A DNA stretch of 34,684 bases from a virus: positions 1-34,684 of IMG/VR virus record IMGVR_UViG_3300020450_000054, one strand, 5' to 3'. Below the pieces are notes generated by a model, which searched no databases, was not told the DNA's origin, and was given only the letters and a program-made list of their open reading frames with translations. Positions 12,891 to 21,574 of this stretch are shown here, one piece after another. Position 1 is the first letter of the stretch. Each line of letters begins with the position of its first letter. Both the position numbers and the translations under genes were made by a program.

Positions 12891-12907
12891 TATGATGCAA
12901 CATCATA
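12891..12907 (+). promoter_or_regulatory. Hairpin over the gp51-like start codons
   Basis: TATGATG (12891-12897) pairs perfectly with CATCATA (12901-12907) across a three-base loop CAA, enclosing both adjacent ATG codons. No Shine-Dalgarno sequence precedes them. This would reduce independent initiation and would favour expression by frameshift or by unwinding through upstream translation. Confidence 0.45.
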
Positions 12908-13032
12908 AGTATGGTTTCGAGGACATTAATAATATGCTTCCTTGGGAACGAGACGTATATGTTGAGTTGTTAAGACAACATCTGGAAGAGGAAAAGAAGA
13001 AATTAGAAGAACAAAGGCAACGTAACCGATGA
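12892..13032 (+). CDS. 51: gp51-like baseplate hub assembly protein
   Basis: A 46-residue ORF (45 if the second ATG, 12895, is used) reading MMQHHKYGFEDINNMLPWER and on to a Glu/Lys/Arg helix ending RQRNR. The GFEDINNMLPWERDVYVELL pattern is the PWExxxYxxLLxxHL element typical of small tail or hub assembly proteins, and the place right after gp26 matches cyanophage gp51 (T4 gp51 is a catalyst of hub assembly and is longer). It may be made mainly as a gp26-gp51 -1 frameshift fusion. It overlaps the tape-measure-like gene by ATGA. Short length and the hidden start make independent translation uncertain. Confidence 0.7.
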   Translation: MMQHHKYGFEDINNMLPWERDVYVELLRQHLEEEKKKLEEQRQRNR

Positions 13033-14633
13033 GTTCTCTTACTAAAGTTAATACAGAAGATTTACAAATGCGAGGGTATGTTGACCTTCAGCAGTCAATT
13101 TTTGATGTCAAATCAGCAATCTTTGGTAAGAAAATGCCTGAAAAGGTAGACGAACCTGAAGAGACAGAAGAACCATCAAGTGGTAATAATTTTAAAGTAT
13201 TAACAAAACAGTCATTAAAATTAAGGAATACTGCTGTACTTATCCATAAACAAGCATTAATGGAGTTTAAGTATGAAAAGAGATTATTTGGTAATATTAA
13301 ATTAAGTAATGCCCCTAAAAAGTATCAGACATCTGCTACTTTTAGAAAGAGATTAAAATTAAAAAAAGATTCTGAAAAGAAGTTAGATACTAGTAGTTTA
13401 AGAAATTTAATAGATGATTTGATAAAGAAATTTCTTAGGAAAGGATGGTTAAAAATAAAAAGAGGTATAAAGAGATTAATAGGAAAAAAAGGTATTAAAT
13501 TTATACGAAGTATAAGAAAGTTATTTAGAAAAATTAAGATTAATTATAAACTGTTTAGAAGATTTGCATTTAAACCTTTTAGACAAGCAAGAAGATTTGT
13601 TCAAAGTTTACCTAAAAAGGCATTTAATCTTAGTAAGAGTTTAGTTAAAAAAGGTATATCTAGTGTTAAAACACAACTTTTAAAAAGAGGTGGTGTAAAG
13701 GGGATAAAATCTAGTGTTGGTAAGGTAGTTAAAAATACAGGTAAAATGTTATTAAAACGTTTTAAACTGTTTTATAAGGCAGGACCTGGTAGATTTATTA
13801 AAAAGATTCCATTAGTTGGTTCTATAATTGATTTTGCTATAAACTACTTTATTTTTAAAGAACCTTTAGGTAAAGCAGTATTAAAGGCAGCAGGTGCAGG
13901 TATTGGTGCTTGGGCAGGTGGACTTGCAGCAGCTGCTGCTGGATCTGTTATTCCATTTTTGGGAACAGCAGTAGGTGGTACTTTAGGTGCTATTGCTGGT
14001 GGTATGATTGGTGATGCTTTAGGTGGTTTATTATATGATGTTATTACAAATGTTGGTAAAGGTGGAGGTAGTAAACCAGTAGAATCTAAAGATAAAATTA
14101 AAGGTGCTAAAGATGGTGCTAAAGTCATGAAACCTCAGTTTGTACTTGTTGGTGAGGGTGGGGAAGATGAATGGATTGTACCTAAGAGTAAATTAGGATG
14201 GTGGATTGCACCATTGGTAGGAGATATTATTCAAGATACAGTTGATTCTGAACAGAAAGAAAGTGAAAAAATAAAAAGAACAGTAGATAAGATTCAAACT
14301 GGAACTACCACTGATAATAAATCAACTGATATAAAAAAAGAATTATCTGTTGTTAAATCACAGGAAAATATAGTTAAGAATATTCAACCAGTTAATAATA
14401 CAGTTAATAATACCACAATTACTAATTCTCCAAAACCTGCTAATACTGCTCTAAATACTATTGAACCAGATCCAGAACCAGATTATTCTGAAGTGATACC
14501 ATCTCTACTGGAACAACAAATAACTGTGGTAGAAAACGAACCAGAATTATTACCATTCCCAATTCCTATGGGAGGTGGATCAGAAAAAGATACTCCATAT
14601 CCAGTATGGGGTCGTAGAGTGGTAGGTAATTGA
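13029..14633 (+). CDS. Tape-measure-like tail protein (T4 gp29 position)
   Basis: A 534-residue structural protein. Residues about 100-260 are extremely basic and helical (many KK, KR and RR pairs such as KRGIKRLIGKKGIKFIRSI). Residues about 280-340 form a Gly/Ala-rich hydrophobic zone (AAGAGIGAWAGGLAAAAAG), typical of tape-measure membrane-active segments. Then FVLVGEGGEDEWIVPKSKLG matches the AGExGPEwIvP-like motif common in tape-measure proteins, and the tail is Asn/Pro-rich. The position directly after the gp26/gp51 chaperone-like pair supports the role. No sequence resemblance to T4 gp29 is evident to me. Starts in an ATGA overlap. Confidence 0.7.
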   Translation: MSSLTKVNTEDLQMRGYVDLQQSIFDVKSAIFGKKMPEKVDEPEETEEPSSGNNFKVLTKQSLKLRNTAVLIHKQALMEFKYEKRLFGNIKLSNAPKKYQTSATFRKRLKLKKDSEKKLDTSSLRNLIDDLIKKFLRKGWLKIKRGIKRLIGKKGIKFIRSIRKLFRKIKINYKLFRRFAFKPFRQARRFVQSLPKKAFNLSKSLVKKGISSVKTQLLKRGGVKGIKSSVGKVVKNTGKMLLKRFKLFYKAGPGRFIKKIPLVGSIIDFAINYFIFKEPLGKAVLKAAGAGIGAWAGGLAAAAAGSVIPFLGTAVGGTLGAIAGGMIGDALGGLLYDVITNVGKGGGSKPVESKDKIKGAKDGAKVMKPQFVLVGEGGEDEWIVPKSKLGWWIAPLVGDIIQDTVDSEQKESEKIKRTVDKIQTGTTTDNKSTDIKKELSVVKSQENIVKNIQPVNNTVNNTTITNSPKPANTALNTIEPDPEPDYSEVIPSLLEQQITVVENEPELLPFPIPMGGGSEKDTPYPVWGRRVVGN

Positions 14634-14634
14634 A

Positions 14635-16773
14635 ATGGAATATAAAAATTATACTAGAAGAGAAATATTAGATAAAGCTGAATATTATAGAAGTATTGGT
14701 AAAAAGAAAGAACAAAGAAAATTAGAAGATTATGTTAAAGCAGTAGATTATGGAACTGATGGATTTGGAGTTCCATATAAAACAATAAGTGAAAGTGAAC
14801 TAAAGAAATTAATAGATGCAGATCCAGAACCAGAGAAACTTCCTACAGCAGCGAAGAGTGATAAGATGGGAGCAATAGATATTGAAGTTACTTCACCACC
14901 TGCTAAGACAACATTAGCATTACCACCAACACGTCAACTAGCATTACCACCTGCAAAAGAAGAACCTCCTAAACCTACTTCTATAGAATCAGATGAGGAT
15001 TGGGAAGGTGATCCAATGGATCATCGTGATATTCCATGGGCTATGAGAGGTATAGATGATTTAAGGGATCAAATAGATAAAGATCCTAATATACCTTTTG
15101 GGGATGATAAAACTCCATATGAAGATGATATTACTCAGATTCTCAAAGACCGTGATAAGTCAATGGATGAAGATGAGAAAGAAAACTCTATACAACCTGA
15201 GGTATTATTAGATGGTGATTCTAGAGGTGATAATGCCAAACCATTACCAACTGCCAATGGTAAGAAACAAAGAAGAAAAACCAAAGGTAAACCAAAAATA
15301 AATTTAGGTAAAAAGATGCCTAAAAAATCTACAGGTGGATTAACTGGTGGATTGAAAGAAATAGCAGATAATATAAATGATGCAAGACAAGCATTGTTTG
15401 ATTTTTATAAAGTTCAAAAAGATAGATTTAAGTTTAGAAAGAAACTTGATAAGCAACTTGCTACTAGAAGAGATGCTTTGAAGGATGAGAGAGCTTTAGA
15501 AGGAGTTTCTACTGATGACGAAGGAAAGAAAGATAATGTAACAAAACCAGAAAAAAGAGAACAAAGTGAACTTGAGAAGGGTATATTGGATGTTGGTGCA
15601 AGTGCACTTGCTGTTATGTTATTACCTTTAATTGTTAAAGGTATGAGTCCTTTATTTTCAGAACTTTCGGATGATTTAGAAAAACAAGAAGTAGAAGAAC
15701 CTGATACAAAAGAGGAAGAACAACTTGCTGATGATTTTGAAAAAGATACTAATGAATTAAAAAAACAAGAAGAAAAAGTAGAAGAGGGAGGAGAAGAAAC
15801 TACAACTGAAGCACAGAATACTGAAGAAACAACAGTAACAAATGTAGAATCTTCTCAAACTCAAGATACTAATTTAGAGTCAAATACTTCCACTATGGAA
15901 ACTAACGTCTCTAATGAACAGCAATCAGAACAAGAAGAGATACCAGCTTTTGCTGAAGGTGGTAAGATAACGTCTGCAGAAGCACCTAGTCAAGGCACTA
16001 AAATGAGTGGTGTTATGTCACCACCAAAAACAGATAGTAATACCAGACAAGGACTGCAACAACTTTCTATAAAAGATCTATCTACTAAAGGGACAAAGGC
16101 ACTTAGCACATTTGTAAAACCTATAAAAAGTGTATTTAAATTACCTAATATTGTTGCTAAAAAGACCTTAAATATAGGGAAAACAGTTTTAAATCCAGTA
16201 TCAAAAATTGTAGGTAAAGCATTTGATATGACTCCAATGGGTATGGGAATGTCTATCTTAAAATCAATGAAAGGTGATAAGGGTGATAAAGGTGAAGAGG
16301 GGTTATCTAATCGTACAGGTGATTCTAATTATTTCCATCCTGATGATGGTGTTGTAAGGGGATATAGAAATTTAAATAATTTTACATATAGCAATAACTA
16401 TTCAAATTCTGATGAAAAAACAAATAATGTTAATAATAAAACAAATAGTTCATTTGGTAATAATATACTAACTGATATTAAAAATAGTGGTATTAGTGGT
16501 GTAGCAGGCGGTATTGCTGATCTATTTACTGCTAATTTATTTGATTTTGATGGTAAAAATTTAAAACCAGAAAAGAAAAATCCTATGATAGATAAAGGTG
16601 AGAGTGTAACTACAAAAATGGTAGATGCATTGAATCGTATTAATACAAGACAAGTATCAATGAATATTTCTAAAAATAATTCTGGAAAAGGAAAAACATC
16701 AAAAATCAGTAGTGCACCTTCATCAAAATCATCTAAAATTTCTAGAGATACATCATTACAACCTAGTTTATGA
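14635..16773 (+). CDS. Large virion structural protein, tape-measure-associated
   Basis: A 712-residue protein with several zones: an N-terminal basic helix (YTRREILDKAEYYRSIGKKK), Pro-rich linkers (LALPPTRQLALPPAKEEPPK), a basic region around KKQRRKTKGKPK, a helix NDARQALFDFYKVQKDRFKF, one hydrophobic segment near residues 323-337 (ALAVMLLPLIVKGM), a very acidic Glu/Thr-rich stretch, and AFAEGGKITSAEAPS, a short motif also seen in tape-measure-like proteins. The C-terminus is Ser/Lys-rich. No catalytic domain. It lies between the tape-measure-like and hub genes and may be part of the tail lumen or hub. Starts one base after the previous stop. Confidence 0.65.
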   Translation: MEYKNYTRREILDKAEYYRSIGKKKEQRKLEDYVKAVDYGTDGFGVPYKTISESELKKLIDADPEPEKLPTAAKSDKMGAIDIEVTSPPAKTTLALPPTRQLALPPAKEEPPKPTSIESDEDWEGDPMDHRDIPWAMRGIDDLRDQIDKDPNIPFGDDKTPYEDDITQILKDRDKSMDEDEKENSIQPEVLLDGDSRGDNAKPLPTANGKKQRRKTKGKPKINLGKKMPKKSTGGLTGGLKEIADNINDARQALFDFYKVQKDRFKFRKKLDKQLATRRDALKDERALEGVSTDDEGKKDNVTKPEKREQSELEKGILDVGASALAVMLLPLIVKGMSPLFSELSDDLEKQEVEEPDTKEEEQLADDFEKDTNELKKQEEKVEEGGEETTTEAQNTEETTVTNVESSQTQDTNLESNTSTMETNVSNEQQSEQEEIPAFAEGGKITSAEAPSQGTKMSGVMSPPKTDSNTRQGLQQLSIKDLSTKGTKALSTFVKPIKSVFKLPNIVAKKTLNIGKTVLNPVSKIVGKAFDMTPMGMGMSILKSMKGDKGDKGEEGLSNRTGDSNYFHPDDGVVRGYRNLNNFTYSNNYSNSDEKTNNVNNKTNSSFGNNILTDIKNSGISGVAGGIADLFTANLFDFDGKNLKPEKKNPMIDKGESVTTKMVDALNRINTRQVSMNISKNNSGKGKTSKISSAPSSKSSKISRDTSLQPSL

Positions 16774-18056
16774 ATATTAATCAACCACTACAAATAGACA
16801 GTTTTGAGATAGAATCCTGTTTCATATATCCACATGAAGGTAAATCTCAAAAGGTTGCTATGGATGTTTCTTCTATAAAGCAATTTGAATATGCTGAGGG
16901 ATTGATGCAAAAATATGTAACTGTAACGTTACAGATAGAAGATACAACTTCTAGTTTATTTGAATCAATTTATGGTATGGAAGAAATTGAAATAGTTGTG
17001 TTTGATAAATTTAGTGATAAAAGATTAGAATTTACAAGAAAATCTGCTAATGGATCTTTATTCATATATGAAGTTCATAGTAAAGATGTAAATGATACTA
17101 TAAAAAGATTTGTACTTGAATTGTGTAGAGAAGATGCTTTAAATAATGCAGTAACTAAAATAGGTAAAAAATATACATCTGTTAGTGCTATTGAATTAGT
17201 TAAAGATGTTATAGAAAAAGAATTAAAATCAAAGAAACCAATAAATTTAGAAAATATATCAGATAGTTATAATAAAATAACATTTATACCACCAAACTCA
17301 AAACCATATGAATTATTAGTTTGGACAAGAAATAAATTTATATCTGTAGATCAAAAATCAACCAAAACTAATGGTGCTAATTGTAGTGCAGGTTATTTCT
17401 TTTGGGAAGGGTATGATACATATAATTTTCAATCATTTGATTCTCTTGCTACACAAGGTGGGCAAGCTGCTGCATACAGTACAGGAGATGGATCTGGAGG
17501 TATGGATGAAGCATTTAGATTGCAAGGAGTTAATTTTCCTAAAACATTAAACATGATGGAAAATTTTGATAAAGGATTTTACTCTGGAGAAATAGATTTC
17601 TTTGATATTACTGATTGTGAGGTAGATACATATAGGTATAATATTAAAGATAATTATGCAAAATGGGAGAAGGTTGCTGCACAGAAAGACCTTCCTGCCC
17701 TATATAAAGAGGCACTGTCCGACGTATCAACACGTACAATGGCAGTTGCTTATACTAAAGATCTGTTCTTAGGGTCTAATGAAGATAACACTGACGATAA
17801 GTTAATGTTTCTTGAGACCGTTGGGCAAGCAGTTAGTAGATTCGGTGTATTTACCAGTCAGGTTCTAACTGCTAGTTGTATGTCAAACTTAGAATTACGT
17901 GCTGGTAACATTATTTCAATAGAAATATACGGTGCAGATGGTGAAGTTGACAAGAACCAATCAGGACGTTATATTCTATTTGAGTTGCGTCACATTGGAA
18001 CTGGTGCTACAATGAGAACAAATCTTACACTTGTAAGAGATTCTTTCGGAGTTTAA
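16770..18056 (+). CDS. Baseplate hub subunit, gp27-like
   Basis: A 428-residue soluble protein beginning MNINQPLQIDSFEIESCFIY, with a beta-rich first third (VTVTLQIEDTTSSLFESIYG), a central block (ITFIPPNSKPYELLVWTRNK, then CSAGYFFWEGYDTYNFQSF) and an OB-like end (LRAGNIISIEIYGADGEVDK, then GRYILFELRHI). This domain order resembles gp27/gpD-type hub proteins that carry the spike, and the gene lies just upstream of the gp5-like OB-fold protein, as gp27 precedes or neighbours gp5 in related phages. The detailed family match is inferred. ATGA overlap with the gene before it. Confidence 0.6.
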   Translation: MNINQPLQIDSFEIESCFIYPHEGKSQKVAMDVSSIKQFEYAEGLMQKYVTVTLQIEDTTSSLFESIYGMEEIEIVVFDKFSDKRLEFTRKSANGSLFIYEVHSKDVNDTIKRFVLELCREDALNNAVTKIGKKYTSVSAIELVKDVIEKELKSKKPINLENISDSYNKITFIPPNSKPYELLVWTRNKFISVDQKSTKTNGANCSAGYFFWEGYDTYNFQSFDSLATQGGQAAAYSTGDGSGGMDEAFRLQGVNFPKTLNMMENFDKGFYSGEIDFFDITDCEVDTYRYNIKDNYAKWEKVAAQKDLPALYKEALSDVSTRTMAVAYTKDLFLGSNEDNTDDKLMFLETVGQAVSRFGVFTSQVLTASCMSNLELRAGNIISIEIYGADGEVDKNQSGRYILFELRHIGTGATMRTNLTLVRDSFGV

Positions 18057-18062
18057 ACAATT

Positions 18063-18290
18063 ATGAAAAGTATAGAAGATCACATTCAGCATGATAAAGA
18101 GATCGCTAGTGATCCATTAGCAAATCCTGCTGCAAGAAGACATGCAAAAGAAGAGTTGCATGAACTAGAAGAGTATGTAGATCATCATAAAAAAGAGATT
18201 GAAGCAGGCGATCATCATGATCCAAATGCTTTAGAACTATTTTGCGATATGCATCCTGATGAACCTGAGTGCTTGATGTACGATGATTAA
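18063..18290 (+). CDS. Small protein with CP12-like C-terminus
   Basis: A 75-residue acidic, His-rich, helical protein. Its end, LELFCDMHPDEPECLMYDD, closely resembles the C-terminal loop of CP12 (LExYCxxNPxxxECRxYDD), including the C61-x8-C70 pair, the Pro, the Glu-Cys and the terminal Tyr-Asp-Asp. CP12 uses this loop to bind GAPDH and, with PRK, to shut the Calvin cycle. The central HAKEELHELEEYVDHH would take the place of the CP12 helix, but the usual AWDxVEEL core and N-terminal Cys pair are absent. It lies between hub and spike genes and abuts the spike gene by one base, so a structural or chaperone role is equally possible. Confidence 0.7.
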   Translation: MKSIEDHIQHDKEIASDPLANPAARRHAKEELHELEEYVDHHKKEIEAGDHHDPNALELFCDMHPDEPECLMYDD

Positions 18291-20416
18291 TGGCAGTTGC
18301 TAATACACTAGAATCAAATTATTGGTTTGGAGCACAAGGCAATCGTCTTTGGGTTGGTCAAGTTGAGGGTGATGGTGCCATCGACATAGATCATGAAGAT
18401 CTAATTGATAAACAGGAGAATAATAGAGTTAAAGTTAGAATCATGGGTTATCATGCTCGTGATAGACAAACTCTGCCACCCAAAGATTTACCTTGGGCAA
18501 CTGTTATGATGCCTACTAATGCCCCACAATGGCATAAAAGTCAAGGTGCTATTCATGGACTAGGAATTGGTGCATGGGTCATTGGTACATTTATGGATGG
18601 AGAAAGTGCCCAACAACCATTGGTTTTTGGGTCTCTTGGTGTGGTTGAAAAAGGAAAAACTTATGGTGATGTTGCAGGTAATCTTGGTTTAAGTAATAAT
18701 TATGAAGCACAACGTATAGATACTGTTGCTAATAATAAACCTGCAGGCGGTAAAGGTACAGTAGGACCATCAGGAAGAGGTTTAAGAACAGGTAAAAATA
18801 GTAATAATGACAGTCAACAATTAGATATAGAAAAGATTACATTTTCAGTATCAAATGGAAAATGTGGTCATAGACCAGAAGCAGAGTTTCAAAGAATACT
18901 TGGTGAATTATTTGACAGAAAACGTAGAAGTGATATAGTTGGAAACACTCTTGTAGATAAAGTAACTGGAAAAATATTTGATAAAGATGATTTAACTAGA
19001 GCATATGTTTCAAGATTACAAGCAGTTTCAAATGGTATATTAGGTGATATAAAACAGGTAATATTATATGAATTAAAGAAGTTCTTTCAAGATAATGTTA
19101 TCACACCATTGACTACAGCATTAAATTTATCTCCAGAAAAGAATCCTACTGTTGTATTCAATGCTAGTGAAATATTTGATACATTCATGGATATCGTTAA
19201 ATGTCTTTTTGATAATCTTGCTAAACAATTACTAGGTACTCTTACAGACATGGTAAATGATTTATTTGAAAATTTACTAAATGCTGGTTTTTGTGTTGCT
19301 AGAGATCTAACTGAATTATTAGTATCACAAATAGGTGATGGTATTCAATCTGCAATAGATGCAGTCAGTAATGCAGCGTCAATTATAGAATCAAAAGGAA
19401 GTTATGAGGTTGGTTTTTCAGATAAATTAGGAGACACATTATCACAATTTTGTAATATAGATATTTCTTGTTATACAGGAACTGGTGAGTATACTACTAA
19501 AGAAGGTGATAGACCAGATACAATGGTAACAGAATTGTTTAATAGAGTAGAATCATTTGGTGATAATCTTGTTCCAAATTTATTTGGTGATTCTGCTTTC
19601 TTTAAAGATATGGATAGCACTAGAATTAAAAATGGTGCCAAAGCGACTGATAGAGTTATTAATTGTTCTAAAGCAAATAGTACGTTAATACCTGCATTCC
19701 CTAGTACATTCTTTACTGGTTGGCAAGGAATTCCTGGTACTACTATTGAATCACCAAGAGGAATACCTGCAATTAATCATTTTGGAGAAGTAGTTGCTGT
19801 CAACGTTACTAATGGTGGTAATAATTTAAAAAGATCACCAAGTATTTCTATAATATCATATGCAGGTTATGGTGATGGTGCTACAGCAGAATCAAGAATT
19901 AAAGATGGAAAGGTTAAAGATGTAGTTATTACAAAAAATGGTGGGGGTTATCCATATTTTGATGGTTCTGTATCTAACAATCCTCTAAAACTTGACGATA
20001 ATGGAGATCCATTATATGATGAAATGTATGGAATAGATGTAGAGAATCCTTATTGGATTGGTATCATCACTTTTGCTGAACCACCTGCAATATTTAATGC
20101 AGGATATGGTTTGACTGCAGGCACTAAAGTTTGTGTTAAAAAGGGTAAAAAGGAAACTGGTAATCCTGTTTTACCAGAATTTCATCCTATATTACATGAT
20201 GGTAGATTGACTTCATTAAAGATTATTAAAGAGGGATTTGGGTTTACTGCTCAACCTGAGATATTTCTTTGTGGTGAAGGAGATATAGGTGGATTAAGAT
20301 CTGCTGTAATTGTACCAGTAATTAATTATGTTCCTAGAAAAGATGCTGAAATTTACATCACAGATTACGCTGTATATAAAACCGTCATTGATTGTGTCGG
20401 TCATCCTGGAGATTAA
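18290..20416 (+). CDS. gp5-like baseplate hub/spike protein, OB-fold part
   Basis: A 708-residue protein. Residues about 15-125 form the gp5/gpV-type OB fold: RLWVGQVEGDGAIDIDHEDL, RVKVRIMGYHARD, LPWATVMMPTNAPQ, GIGAWVIGTFMDGESAQQPL, FGSLGVVEKG. The middle is helical (FFQDNVITPLTTALNLSPEK, then FENLLNAGFCVARDLTELLV), and the last third is beta-rich with NGGN/NGGGY repeats (VTNGGNNLKRSPSISIIS, ITKNGGGYPYFDG). I see no T4 gp5 lysozyme domain, and the beta-helix needle is encoded by the next gene. It starts on the last base of the CP12-like stop codon. Confidence 0.8.
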   Translation: MAVANTLESNYWFGAQGNRLWVGQVEGDGAIDIDHEDLIDKQENNRVKVRIMGYHARDRQTLPPKDLPWATVMMPTNAPQWHKSQGAIHGLGIGAWVIGTFMDGESAQQPLVFGSLGVVEKGKTYGDVAGNLGLSNNYEAQRIDTVANNKPAGGKGTVGPSGRGLRTGKNSNNDSQQLDIEKITFSVSNGKCGHRPEAEFQRILGELFDRKRRSDIVGNTLVDKVTGKIFDKDDLTRAYVSRLQAVSNGILGDIKQVILYELKKFFQDNVITPLTTALNLSPEKNPTVVFNASEIFDTFMDIVKCLFDNLAKQLLGTLTDMVNDLFENLLNAGFCVARDLTELLVSQIGDGIQSAIDAVSNAASIIESKGSYEVGFSDKLGDTLSQFCNIDISCYTGTGEYTTKEGDRPDTMVTELFNRVESFGDNLVPNLFGDSAFFKDMDSTRIKNGAKATDRVINCSKANSTLIPAFPSTFFTGWQGIPGTTIESPRGIPAINHFGEVVAVNVTNGGNNLKRSPSISIISYAGYGDGATAESRIKDGKVKDVVITKNGGGYPYFDGSVSNNPLKLDDNGDPLYDEMYGIDVENPYWIGIITFAEPPAIFNAGYGLTAGTKVCVKKGKKETGNPVLPEFHPILHDGRLTSLKIIKEGFGFTAQPEIFLCGEGDIGGLRSAVIVPVINYVPRKDAEIYITDYAVYKTVIDCVGHPGD

Positions 20417-20418
20417 TA

Positions 20419-21342
20419 ATGGCAATAGATCCTAAGACACAAGAGGTATTAAATTTTCTTGCCGAAAATAACGACGGTGGAGAAAAAAGGTATCCCTATA
20501 ATAGGGTAACTCAATATTCTTGTGGACATAAAGTAGAATTTTATGAAGAGAAAGGTGAAGAGTATATTAATATAAGACATGGAACTACTGGGTCTTATAT
20601 TAAGATGTATCCTACTGGTGACATACAAATTCATTCACCTGCTAGAGACGTAAACATAGTTGCTGCTAGACATATTCATGTTAAAACAGGTGAAGTTTTA
20701 GATACGGAACAAAAAGATGCTAGTGATAGATTTGTATTACATGTAATTGGTAATGCACACGTTGATGTTGAAGGTGATATGCACACTCATGTACGTGGTA
20801 ATAGACATGATAAAGTAGATGGTTTATACACTCTTGATGTTGGTGATAAGTACATAGCAAACGCTGCAGAAGGTGGTCTTAATATTAGAGGAACATATCA
20901 AGTAGATGTAAACAAATACTTTTTAAATGGTGCTTATTTATTTCGTAATTTAAAAAAGGGTGGAGTCATGAAAGATTCCTTTGATGGAACATATATTATA
21001 GAACAAACAAGTAAAGGTGGAGTCCTCCAACTTAAGAGTGAAGGTGATATGCAAATAGATGTAAAGGGTCATTTGCGAACAACTGTTAAGAGTAATTCAA
21101 TAAATGATATAACTGGTAAAGTTGAATGGAAAGTAGGTGGTGACAGGATTATTGGGGCACCAACTGCTCAATCGTTCGGTTCAATAGGAGCATCAACACC
21201 CTCCTTTAGCATTACTACACAATCTGGTAAAATAAATATATCAGCAGCAGGAGAGTTCGGGATGGATTGTGGAAGTAAGTCATTCTTTGATTCTAAAGGA
21301 AACATGACCCACAAAGCACCTCGTATTGACCTTAATCCTTGA
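20419..21342 (+). CDS. gp5 C-terminal-like beta-helix spike (needle)
   Basis: A 307-residue protein (MAIDPKTQEVLNFL) made largely of short repeats typical of the T4 gp5 trimeric beta-helix: HVIGNAHVDVEGDMHTHVRG, NRHDKVDGLYTLDVGDKY, LQLKSEGDMQIDVKGHLRTT, IRGTYQVDV. The end is strand-rich and low in aromatics (ISAAGEFGMDCGSKSFFDS). It is predicted to extend the membrane-piercing needle below the OB-fold protein encoded just upstream. ATG 20419, two bases after the preceding stop, is chosen over 20392, which lies inside the upstream gene and adds nine unlikely residues. Confidence 0.8.
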   Translation: MAIDPKTQEVLNFLAENNDGGEKRYPYNRVTQYSCGHKVEFYEEKGEEYINIRHGTTGSYIKMYPTGDIQIHSPARDVNIVAARHIHVKTGEVLDTEQKDASDRFVLHVIGNAHVDVEGDMHTHVRGNRHDKVDGLYTLDVGDKYIANAAEGGLNIRGTYQVDVNKYFLNGAYLFRNLKKGGVMKDSFDGTYIIEQTSKGGVLQLKSEGDMQIDVKGHLRTTVKSNSINDITGKVEWKVGGDRIIGAPTAQSFGSIGASTPSFSITTQSGKINISAAGEFGMDCGSKSFFDSKGNMTHKAPRIDLNP

Positions 21343-21367
21343 CATACAATTTAATTTGTGTTACAGT
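21339..21367 (+). promoter_or_regulatory. Sigma70-like promoter, TTGACA-N17-TACAGT
   Basis: Perfect -35 (21339-21344) overlapping the stop codon of the spike gene, 17-base spacer, and TACAGT (4 of 6). It would start near 21374, 15 bases before the ORF at 21389, marking a likely switch from late structural to other expression. Confidence 0.45.
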
Positions 21368-21388
21368 TAACTCTGTTGCTTATAAGCA

Positions 21389-21568
21389 ATGGAAACAGAC
21401 GAATTTGTATCACGAGTTATCGTTAGCATACCTGCTAGAAAATTTACTGTCCTTTCTAACAAAGGGAAAGTATTAAAGGTCAATTGTGACACTCCGAAGC
21501 AATTTCAAGATGTTCTTGCTGTCTGTAAAGAGACACAAGATATTATTGAGTTGGAGTTCGAGTACTAA
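21389..21568 (+). CDS. Small hypothetical protein (59 aa)
   Basis: A 59-residue ORF reading METDEFVSRVIVSIPARKFT, then VLSNKGKVLKVNCDTPKQFQ, to a C-terminal ELEFEY. It looks like a compact beta-alpha-beta fold with two cysteines. No family recognised. It follows a sigma70-like promoter and is followed after six bases by the next ORF. The continuous amphipathic pattern and the tight spacing support coding. Confidence 0.6.
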   Translation: METDEFVSRVIVSIPARKFTVLSNKGKVLKVNCDTPKQFQDVLAVCKETQDIIELEFEY

Positions 21569-21574
21569 TGACCA

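Noticed and set aside
13844-14128. Long antisense ORFs opposite the tape-measure and fibre genes
   Set aside because: They mirror the Gly/Ala- or Thr/Ser-rich codons of the real genes, have no ribosome sites and match no family.
18290-20416. A T4-type lysozyme domain in the gp5-like protein
   Set aside because: I could not find a lysozyme-like Glu/Asp/Thr catalytic arrangement; calling it gp5 lysozyme would overstate the evidence.
20392-20418. Nine-residue longer start of the needle protein
   Set aside because: It lies inside the upstream gene, and ATG 20419 follows that gene's stop by two bases, as is typical here.
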